NCBI GenBank assembly: GCA_963556495.2
Contig: OY747721.1
Location: 34,968,849-35,032,848, forward strand
DNA from: Valencia hispanica
Taxonomy: Eukaryota > Chordata > Actinopteri > Cyprinodontiformes > Valenciidae
Reading direction: 5' to 3'
DNA: 64,000 nucleotides
A model generated the notes under the pieces. It made no database searches and was not told the origin of the DNA. It worked only from the letters and a program-made list of their open reading frames with translations. The position numbers and the translations under genes are program-made. Below are positions 54,916 through 64,000 of the stretch, piece after piece (position 1 is the first letter of the stretch; every line of letters begins with the position of its first letter).

Positions 54916-56679
54916 TACTAGACCTTATTCACTGGGGCACATGCCTTAGTGAAAGTCTCCAATGCCCCAGTAAAATTATAGCGCTGCTCTCGCTGGAAAC
55001 GGCATTCATGAGAGCATCTCTGTGCCTGCTTTTAGTCATCACTCAAGCCTGTCACTTACCAGCCAACAAAAAACCAGGAAGAACTTCCCTTTTAAACTTC
55101 GAAGTGAATCGCCGAGCAAACAGACTCCTTGTCAGCGTAACCGAGGAGTCAGCTGGCCATCTGAGCTCTATTGAAAACAGGCCTGAGTCCCTCAGCGCCT
55201 AAAAGTCGGACGTCCGCTTTTCTGACCTCGGTTTTGCGCAAAACCGCTCCTTTAAACTGGACACTTTCTACGTTCTTCGTCGTGGACTGTGGAGAGCTGC
55301 CCCCACCAAGTAGGATTAAACTGATTTATATCTCTCGGTCTGGGTAGAGGAGAAGGTCTAACGGTTAATATCCGTTTTCTGTTGGTTGAAATAAGTTTGT
55401 CAACTGGTTAACCACTGTTATTCTTGGTTGTCTGTCGCTGTACACCGACCCTGAATGTGCATGCTTTTTGTGTTTTATTATGTGACTTTGGTTGCAACCA
55501 GAAGCAGTATATGATATTGTATTATTTTCCTTGTTTGTTTGTGTCTGCTGCGGTCGGCGCCTGTCTGTTGAGACAGGTCTCAGTTGATCCCCTTTCTCCG
55601 TCGCCCTCGTTTCCTTTGTCCAAGCCACCATTGCTAATGAAACTAGCGTTTTGTTGAATTGCCACGCGGTCTTCCTTTGTCTTCCTTTGTGAACCGATCT
55701 CGCCAATTATTAAGACTTGAGTTATTTATCACATTGAGGGGGTGAGCTGAACCCCCCCTCATCCGCTCGCTGTCTCCCACACACACACACACACACACAC
55801 ACACGCCCCCTTCCCTCGACGTTAACTTTGTTCTATATTTTTGCATGTGTTAGAATAGATGGAAATTATGAATGAAATGTAATCTGTAAGGTTGACCTAT
55901 TTCATTAATAAATTCCCTTAAGTAAAGAGAAGTTTCCTGTGCTATTTCAGTGTGTGCTGTAAAGTTAGTTTTAACCCCGCGGACGATCTACGCCTTTTCA
56001 GAGAGACTGACAGTCTGGTTTAATTAAAATTATCTCATTTATGAGATTGGTGCCCCTATATCTTTAATAAACAGGTTACACTGGAACGTCATCAATAATT
56101 ATATTAATATTAAATTATTGATTGTAATTGTTGATGCTCAGAAAACCAGACAACAAATATTTATTATTAGTAGTTACTACATGGGTAAGATTGAACGCAA
56201 CAACCAATGAAAATCGTTCACATGATTGTTCTGAGCGTTTTTTGTGTGCACACAGACACAGGAAACCGCCGGAGCTCGTCACATCACTTTGAGCACAGAG
56301 TAAGTCTTCCCCTGTTTGAATGTTATGACAAATTCACAACTTGTTTGACAGAAAAAAATGACAAGTTGAGCGCTGTTAGAGAATGTTGCCCACATTATTA
56401 GCATGTTTTTCAATGCTTAGCGTCATTGTAGCCTAAATCTAGCAACAGTTTACCAGCTTGTGCTCTCTCTCTCCCTCACACACACACTCACACCATGCGT
56501 ATAGGCTGCATGCACACATGCGGACAACTAATAACTATTTATACATATACTGTAGAGAGAGCCCTGTAAAAGTAACTATACTGTTTGTGAAGCTGTCCTA
56601 CTGTAAAACTAAACATAGCCTTCTGATAAACTATTCAGAGATGGACATCAGAAAATTCTTCCTGAACAGTGAGGAGAGA
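54916..56679. other. Sequence of unclear origin, possibly LTR-derived
   Basis: 55000-56080 is partly CpG-rich, with TTTAATAAA and GGTGCCCC words near 56050-56080 that would fit an LTR region, but no repeat pair or coding domain supports it. A (CA)n tract lies at 55779-55804. Confidence 0.3.
55779..55804. repeat. (CA)n microsatellite
   Basis: About 13 CA units. Confidence 0.95.
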
Positions 56680-57538
56680 TGAGGTGTCATGTTAAGTGTT
56701 TGAAAACACCCAAATGCAGCGAAAAATGAAATTAAAATTTATTTAACAACAAACTTACATAAACTCAGGAGGATGAGAAAAATGCAGAGACAGGTAAACA
56801 GGAACAGGACAGGGATGTTTGACTAAGAACCAGCGAGTAGTGACTGTCAGAGGAAGGCTTACGCATACTGAGGAGGTGTGGAAGTGGCAGGGAGAGGGAA
56901 GCAGTTGCAGGTGAGAGGGAGAGAGCAGGTGGAAACAATCAGTAGCTGGGACGGAAGACAGAATGGCTAGAGAAGCAAAGGAAGGCCAAGAGCAAAACAT
57001 AAGGATTAGACAGGAATATACTAAAGAGTAGTGATGGTGAGATGAAGCCCCATGAGGCATTGAACCACTTCAGCCAACTGGTTCAAGAAAGGGTTCTGCT
57101 CACGGGGCTTCATGTGAATACAAACCCCCCTACTGGCCAGGTGCATAATCACAGGCAGCTGTAGCTCTTAGGCACTTAATGTGTGATGCTTAAAGTTGTA
57201 AGTCTGTTATGGTTCTTGGGAATGACTATGAGTTCCCAAAAAATAATTTCTCTACATAAAATATTACAAATGTGAATAATAAAAATATGATTTGAACATA
57301 TTCTCGGTTGTAAATTATCCCCAAACGGTAGTATCATATGTTATGGCAGGTTGTGTAATAATGTTTTTCTGTCACTTGAGGCAAAAGGCATGGGCTTAAG
57401 CAGGCAGAGGAAAGTGAAAATGCCTGTGGAACTAGTAAGAGGGCACTGAAAATGATTGTGTAACTTGGGCAATGATGTACAAAACAGGGGAAAAACATTT
57501 TTTATCTAAAATAGCTGTTTCTCAACAGTTTTAGGTTT

Positions 57539-57782
57539 TTAGCGATTCCTTTTTCTTGACACCATCTCACCAGCCTTCGAAAACACTCTTTCACAAGGCA
57601 CAGAAGATGCCGGCGTACAAAAAAACACAAGTGCTAGACTAAATAAATTGGGGTACAGTAATTTTTGCTTTTCCCAATACTCCAGGGGGGGTTCCAGCCT
57701 GCTAATATTTGGCTCCCAAACAGGGGAAATCCTCCTCTTCCTAGCTTGCTCCATCCTCTCACTTATCTCTCTCTCCTCATTC
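57539..57782 (-). pseudogene. hAT-A transposase C-terminal remnant
   Basis: Minus-strand frame …EEREISERMEQARKRRIS, then PPLEYWEKQKLLYPNLFSLA and CTPASSVPCERVFSKAGEMV-SRKRNR. PASSVPCERVFSKAG is the signature of the hAT C-terminal dimerisation domain. After KRNR two stops interrupt the normal KPKTVEK…IKN ending. Upstream, hAT-B begins at 57790, so the rest of the gene is cut off or deleted. Confidence 0.88.
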
Positions 57783-57783
57783 T

Positions 57784-60443
57784 CCTAAATTAGGGTGACC
57801 ACATTTTGATTTCTAAAAAAGAGGACACTTGGCACAGTCCTGAAACACTGTCATGACTGTGACCAGACTTTTGATTTTAACATATTTAAAGCATGCATTC
57901 TCCATGTGGTTAGAATGAACAGTTTAATAACAAACTTCAGATAGGCTTTCACAAGTGCAAAAATGACTTTAAAATCTCGAGAAATTAATAAATAATAGAA
58001 ATAATTACTCTTCCGAATTAGAAAATGTACCAGAAACAGTAATAGTTTGCTTTACTGGACAAGAATTAAACAAAAATCTGAAATAACATTCTGAGAAAAC
58101 ATGTGGGCTATTATTTTCTTTTCAATGTAATAATAAAATTAAAAAGCAGCAGTCTCAAAAACACAATAATGCCTGCTCCATTTTTTTGATTTTATCTTCA
58201 TCCTCCTCAGTCAGTATAGATGAATTATTATTTTAGATTTCGTTTCCATGTGGACCTACTAGATCTTTCACTGCCACTTTTGTCACACACAGAAACACAT
58301 TTGCCAGCTATGCCAGCTCTGTTTGTCTGTAAAGCTACACTTGCGCTTTAATATCTTGTAAACAGTCGCAGCACGGTGAAGGGCAAAGTGGTGCAGCGCA
58401 TCAAAGCCCACTCTTACGTCTATGAAACGGCTCAGAACCATCCACATAAGCATCTAAACGATAGTTGAGAGGAAATGTGTCGTATTGCATGCATCGCACC
58501 AGTCAATCTAAGTATGCTTATTAGTCCCCTTAAAAACGATTAAAACCCGGACATTTTCATCAATCTATGAAATCCCCCCGGATGCCCTGGACAGCACGTG
58601 AAAAGTGGACATGTCCGGGCAGGGCTGGACTGGTAATCTGGCATACCGGGCAAATGCCCGGTGGGCCGACGCACTTGGGGGCCGGTCGATATAAATGTTT
58701 TTTTTGTTTTTTTGGGGGCCAACGACTGACCCATAAAGCAGGGACAGCGGCCCATTGGTTCATTTTCCATTGAGAATGAGGATACACATGACGAGAATGA
58801 GAAGACATGTAACAATTTGGGCGGGGTCTCATGACATGGGCCGGAGTGGTGGCACTGGGACGGGGATACAGTCAAGGGACGGGATGCTGCTGAGCTGAAA
58901 ATGGAGAAGGGTAAGAAACTGAAAAAGAAACTGAAAAAGTACGGCTCAAAAAGCTGAAATCTCTGGAGGTGGAAGCTACTAAATGTTTAAGGCTGACAGA
59001 CCTATGTGGTGCCGGGGTCGCCACCACAACAGCAGGTGCTGCTGCGGGAGGAGACGTGCAAAGTGGAGAAATCCACAGTAAGTAATGTTAACGTAGGGTT
59101 GTGACCTGAATAATTGAATACTTGTGACAACATATTAGCCCAGAGTTGAAGGGGCTGACTGTTGGTAGTTGCGGTTGATTTTGTTAAATATGCCAAATTG
59201 TGATACATTTGATTATTATTGTTCAGATGATTTAGCTAAGCCAGCTAACAGCTACTAATGGCAGCGGTCTCTGGTTGCCATAGCAACAGTAAACATTAAG
59301 GGGAGACACTACAGGTGAATAGGGAAAAAAGTTAGCTTGAAGTTACCTACATGAAACTTGACTAACTTAATCCTAGTATTAAAAACAAACATCTTTTGTA
59401 TTAGAAGTTTTTATTTAATTTTGTTTCGATATGCAAATGAGGTGTAATCTGGTTAAAAATATGCTAATTTGCATAGATTTGTAAAAGTATCATCTCAAAA
59501 TTGGTGAGAGACAAATTGAATTTTTCTTTAATTTTCTAATCATATATGTTATCAAAAACTTTTTACAGAGGGAAATAGATTTATTTCATTACTTCATAAA
59601 TCAAAAAACATTGTCAGTAGCTCCAAAAAACTCATTTTCGCCCTGTTTTTTTTACACAAAATAGCACTTTTTTTTAGAATGATGTATTGACAAATTGCTC
59701 TGTAATTTTCTTTCAGCTCATACCACTGAACAATGGTGGAAAGTTTGGTGTATATAGGTATAACTGATTTCAAGATTTTTTGTTTGAGTTTTGGAAAAAA
59801 CAAATTTTGAGAAAAAAAGCAATTAAAGATTTGCCTTAGATAATTCAATGCAATGTGAAGTGAAGTGCAAATGACCCCCGAATCCCTCGTTTTGTGTTTG
59901 TGATTGGTCATTAATTTAAACAGGCATACCATTTTTGGACATTTTTCTTTTTCTTTTTTGGGGGCTTTTTGTTTAGACTGCTTCGCGTTAACAGGCAACC
60001 GGAAACAGTGAGACGGAAAATAGAACGCCAAATCTGCTGTCTCACCCGCACTAAAATGATAAAAATAGTCGATTTTAGAGGTGTTTCAGAGTTGTAGTTT
60101 GTTTTATTCTGAAAGCCAACATGTTAAGGATGTTAAATATCCACAAATGTCAAAATTGACCAGGTCACGAAAAATCCATGTTTTTGCCTGTAGTGTCTTG
60201 CCTTAACATGAACTAATGTGTCAAGCCACATGTGCTTTATTTGTGGACTGCTATCAAGGAATATGACTCTCATTTGTACTGTTGTATGCCTGAGAGGAGA
60301 TGATGCAAGATTTGTGGACTTTTATGTAGTGTCGGCTGATAATGTAGTGGGCTGGTCTGGACAGAAAATGCCAGGGCTCAATTTTTGTCCCAGTCCACCC
60401 CTGTGTCCGGGGAACACAGGACGGTTGGTCTCCCAACCTAAAT
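57784..60443. mobile_element. hAT-B element (TAGGGTGACCA type)
   Basis: Element about 57791-60436. CCTAAAT occurs on both outer sides (57784-57790, 60437-60443), 7 bp or an 8-bp duplication with one change. Ends TAGGGTGACCA and (RC) TTGGGAGACCA match at 9 of 11. It was inserted between two copies of a 29-bp repeat (CTTATCTCTCTCTCC…CCTAAAT) of hAT-A. It carries no coding sequence of its own. Confidence 0.7.
58612..60411. mobile_element. hAT-C element with 8-bp TSD
   Basis: The element is 58620-60403. TGTCCGGG flanks it exactly (58612-58619, 60404-60411). Ends CAGGGCTGGACTGG and (RC) CAGGGGTGGACTGG match at 13 of 14. A plus-strand remnant near 58890-59080 (KKLKKKLKK…, CLRLTDLCGAGVATTTAGAA) looks like the start of a transposase gene of the family; the rest is missing. 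Confidence 0.92.
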
Positions 60444-61153
60444 CTTATCTTTCTCTCCTCACTCTCCTAAATCTTCAAACTATCTGTCTCTATACTCTCA
60501 AAACTATATAAACACTAACCAAACTCTCCTGTCCAAACTCCAAACTGACTGCAACTCTCTTACACAAACTCACATTTTGAATGGAGCCTGAGGGGATTTA
60601 TATCGCTGTCAAACCACTCCGCAAACTCCGAACCACTTCCTGAAGCAGTCACGTGGTACAGGCGGGCAGCGGGTCTTCAGACGTCATCGTTTTCGGCTCC
60701 TCCCCTAAATGAAGCAGGCCTCGATACTTGCTTTGTGGAAATGCCCCCTCCACTGCTCGACACACGCCTCGTAGCCTCGGCACACATCGTAACATCACTA
60801 CTAAAGAGGAATAAGGACTAACTAGGAACCTAAGAGAAACTGGAGAGCATTAGAGCGAAGAAAACAGAGCTAAGGAAATAAACCTATAAGGAAGAATTCT
60901 TTATAGAGGGACTAGAAAAAGGAATTAAATATTAAACAGAACTAACTGGGACTAAGTATCAATAGGAACCTAAGAAAATAAATTAGAGATGAACACAGAC
61001 ATGAGAAACCAAACATAAGAGCACCTGAGGGTGAAAAAACGTAGAGGAAGGAAAAAACACAAGTGACAACAAAAACACCAAGTAGTAACTAAAGGAATAA
61101 GGTGAACTGAATGAGGAAATGAAATAACTAAAACCTCACATCATAACATGAGG

Positions 61154-62149
61154 AGGACTAGGGAGGTATGATAATTGTCCACATTAACGGTAACATTAAC
61201 ATTTATCCTGGTAACAGCCAGTGCTGTGATTTGATCAATGGTTTAATGGCAAACTTAAATAAGTTTGCTGCATTTGCAAATGTAGCCTATAATAATCTAC
61301 ACAGAGTCAGAGTAGTCTACTCTGACTCTGTAGATTATTATAGGCTACATTTGCAAATTATCACCAAAAGTCAGTATGAAGGCTTTAGTAGGTTATGTAA
61401 GCTACAATGAACTGCAGTGTTGCCAGGATGACTATAGGACCCTTGCCTGGGAGGTAAGTATATCAATATTGGAAAACAAAAAACCTGTCAGTTTCTTACA
61501 GAATGCTTTTTGGTCAGGTGACTTTTTTTGTCACAAGGAACGGTGGGATAACTGTAAACGGAGCAGCTTTCGCTATTCTTATAATCACATGTGAAAACTG
61601 AAGACAATAAAAAAATGCAGATAGGAGACTCTGAGCTATGTACATATTTGTGCAGCAATAAACTAATATTTTCATGTGGCTTCAGACTAAGTGCAGCCAA
61701 GTGATTGACCACTTTGAAAACATGATTGAAAACAAGACGTTACAGATTACTTCCCAAAAAAATATTCCCTGAAGAGACAGTTGTTCATTTATTCTTCTAC
61801 TGTGGAAATAAAATAACCCAGAGATGTAGGGGTGCTTTATTATTTTTTATTTTTTTTACTTTTGTAATTGTTCAATTTGCAGATGTTTTCTGAAATAGAT
61901 ATTTCAAAAAGATTCATTGCTCTTCCTTTTTGCTTTTATCAGTAATGGTTTAGAAGTCTAGAGTAAAGTGCACAAGGAGGTCAAATCCATTATCGTAGTA
62001 CATTTGAGGTGGTTAATCAAAGATCAAGACAACAACATAGTCTGATATGATTGAAAAGTTTAAATAACTTTTTGTTTTTTTATGATAAATAAGTGCTGAA
62101 TGTTTTTTTTCCGTGCGTACTTTGCGCGCTCTCATGCATTCCTTGTGCC
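61154..62149. other. No gene seen; long palindrome inside
   Basis: Only the palindrome at 61272-61358 stands out. Confidence 0.45.
61272..61358. repeat. 87-bp near-perfect palindrome without spacer
   Basis: Arms of 44 nt (61272-61315) and 42 nt (61317-61358) around a single T. They are identical in inverted form except for a 2-bp CA insertion in the left arm. Confidence 0.95.
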
Positions 62150-62513
62150 CCAGGTGTGCCCCAGTACAGCGTTAGTTCTAGTGACGCCCCTGGCGTCTGG
62201 GATTACATGAAGAGACAGAAGGATGTGAGCAAGCCTACATCCACAGAAGATCTGTGGTTAGTTCTACAAGATGTTTAGAACAACCTACCAGCCAAGTTCC
62301 TTCAAAAACTGTGTGTAAGTGTACCAAGAAGAAATGATGCTGTTTTGAAGGCAAAGGATGGTCACACCAAATATTGATATTATTTAAATTTCTCTTTTGT
62401 TCATTCACTGCTTTTTGTTGACTGATGGAAAAGAAAAGATTAACATTTCAATTTTTGAAAGCATTCTTTGTTTACAGCATTTATTCACACCTGCCTTTTT
62501 GCATAGTACTGTA
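62150..62513 (+). mobile_element. Tc1-like 3' end fragment
   Basis: Encodes VWDYMKRQKDVSKPTSTEDL and LVLQDV-NNLPAKFLQKL…VPRRNDAVLKAKDGHTKY, the C-terminus of a Tc1-like transposase, with a stop between. A terminal-repeat-like AT-rich segment follows, ending GCATAGTACTGTA. The 5' part is missing. Confidence 0.75.
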
Positions 62514-64000
62514 TAGAACGATAGTTAGCTATTTTTATTGAATAACCATTTGAGCTAAGGATATGGAAATAGAAGAATATGATTCTATTTGTTTACATGT
62601 CAAAGTGAGAATATTAAAGGGATTTCCTAATTGTGGATTCATAATAAATGTGTTAATATAAGTTAATATATCAAATAGAAGTTAAGTTAAGTTTTTAAAT
62701 GAATCATGGATTTCTTATAACTTTATTAAATTGGGTCATTTTTTTAAATAAAATTAATAAATAAATAAAATAAATAAATAAATAAAATTGCAGCTAACAT
62801 TTTTTTAACTGAATAAGCATTAAATTTATGGGCATACTGAACCATTGATGCTATTACACATCTAGACCTGACATTATAGGAATAACTTGGTAATGTTTTA
62901 TTTATCTTAAAAAAATGGAGTTCCAATTGATCAAAATTGTGTTTAACATTTTTTATTAAAAAAAACATTACATATAGATAAGAAATGGCCCATGTTTTGT
63001 TTTTTTCTTTAAAAATGGGTTTTGGAGAATGTTTTTGACATTTTTGCAAGTAATTTGGATTTTATATGAATTTTTATATTTTGGATATGTACTTCCATTA
63101 TTGTTTGAAACGGCAAATAACTATTTTCCATTTTAAAAATTATAGAATGTAGGGATATGGACATCTGTTTATATGATTCCAGATATAGACAAAGTCACTC
63201 GAGGAAATTTTGGGATTTATGTAATAAACTATAGCTTTTATGTTAATTATTGAGTTTGAGTCCGCATTGAAAAAAAATTTCTAACTTACAGTGTACAGTT
63301 GTTATTTTATCTTAAAAGTCTCAGATCTAAAAAGACTTGAATGGGTTTGCATTACTCCAGATCTAGACATGGGTGTCTGAAAATATTTTGGGACTTTCAT
63401 GAAGAAGTATCATTTTTTAATGATTTTTATAACTAAAAATTAAACTTACACTACCATCCATAGGTTAAATGCGTTGTAATGACATGATCTTTGAGAAGTA
63501 AGCACTGTCCTGCAAATGATCAACTCTCTGTCTACACGCAAAGAAACCCTGCGATGCCAGGGGCAGACATGCTGGGCCGGGCTTGGTAACCATTGATAAC
63601 TGCTTGCAATTCTAGTTTTTGTTTGTATTTAGTTATTTTATATTTTATATTATTTTGCATTAGTAAAACAAAATTTCTTTTTGGTGTTTAAAGGCAATTT
63701 TTAATTTTAATTCCCCCCCCCCCCCCCAAAAAAAAAAAAGTAAATTAGACTAAACAACAGTATATGAACTTTTCTTAAGGAAAACAAATATTTAATGGGG
63801 TGTCTTAAGTTTTTGCACAGCTTTCTGTGACTGTACATTTTTAAACGGTGAACAGTGAACATAAATTACGGAGAATGGTCTGTGAACTGATAGCTTTAAT
63901 CAGTTCTTGTTATGAAATGGGTTGCATAACAATGGCCCTATTTACAATTCTTCAAATATCTGTAATGCTGCAGCTGGCAGGCTCCAAAATCGTAACTACA
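62514..64000. other. No gene seen
   Basis: AT-rich sequence with an (AAAT)n tract at 62753-62788 and a C-run/A-run junction at about 63714-63739. None of the missing 5' pemt exons was found here. Confidence 0.45.

Larger units (their letters stand above)
57021..60808. mobile_element. hAT-A transposon with 8-bp TSD
   Basis: The element is 57029-60800. CTAAAGAG flanks it exactly (57021-57028, 60801-60808). Both ends are TAGTGATG in inverted orientation, followed by less similar sequence. It retains only the last transposase part on the minus strand and a CpG-rich end at 60620-60790 that would hold the promoter. It sits in the solo LTR and contains hAT-B. Confidence 0.92.
56680..61153 (-). mobile_element. 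Solo LTR split by a hAT nest
   Basis: Reads on the minus strand from TGTTATGATG (61148) to AACATGACA (56685), TG…CA ends. TGAGG flanks both sides (56680-56684 and 61149-61153), a 5-bp duplication typical of LTR retroelements. Removing the inserted 3780 bp leaves a 684-bp LTR. AATAAA is at 56743-56738, 53 nt from its 3' end. No internal retroelement genes remain, so it is a solo LTR. Confidence 0.75.

Noticed and set aside
56207..56401. Short exon-like plus-strand frame (RRSSSHHFEHR)
   Set aside because: It has an acceptor-like start but no partner exons or known family.

Overview
The window looks like about 64 kb of a teleost fish genome. Four short exons on the minus strand read continuously into the C-terminal two thirds of phosphatidylethanolamine N-methyltransferase (pemt). 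Almost everything else is intronic DNA filled with fish-type mobile elements: a Rex3 (RTE) LINE, several Tc1-like elements, hAT elements, a THAP-transposase element of Kolobok type, LTR pieces and a tRNA-like SINE family. The species cannot be told from the sequence. The pemt exons (47127-46982, 35662-35551, 17465-17391, 2406-2352) have consensus splice sites and compatible phases and give 128 codons plus a stop. The 5' exons were not found and probably lie beyond 64000.

Layout. 1-2351 is 3' flank or UTR. The last intron (2407-17390) holds an LTR with a gag-like ORF (4403-5666) and a nest at about 6.1-16.0 kb. In that nest an old Tc1-like copy is split by a 9.5-kb TTAA-flanked element. The element carries a plus-strand THAP/DDE transposase pseudogene and, convergent to it, a minus-strand gene whose product resembles the cysteine-rich intracellular domain of P2X7. 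It was itself invaded by a second Tc1-like copy and by a nearly full-length Rex3 with target-site duplications (TSDs). The next intron (17466-35550) has SINEs, LINE fragments, hAT-type fragments and a TTAA-flanked MITE. The next (35663-46981) has a SINE with an inverted 5' segment inside a single TSD, two TSD-flanked DNA elements, and a 1.65-kb fold-back structure (44928-46573) whose loop holds perfect 173-bp tandem repeats that are themselves palindromic. Upstream of 47127 are an internally deleted Tc1-like element with intact ends (50595-51956) and a four-level nest: a solo LTR (56685-61148) split by hAT-A (57029-60800), split by hAT-B (57791-60436), split by hAT-C (58620-60403), each with its own target duplication.

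The only host gene seen is pemt, which makes phosphatidylcholine from phosphatidylethanolamine at the ER membrane. All transposases read here are broken by frameshifts, stops or deletions. The most interesting items are the paired THAP-transposase/P2X7C-like element, the fold-back structure with palindromic tandem repeats, the four-level nest and the inverted SINE.
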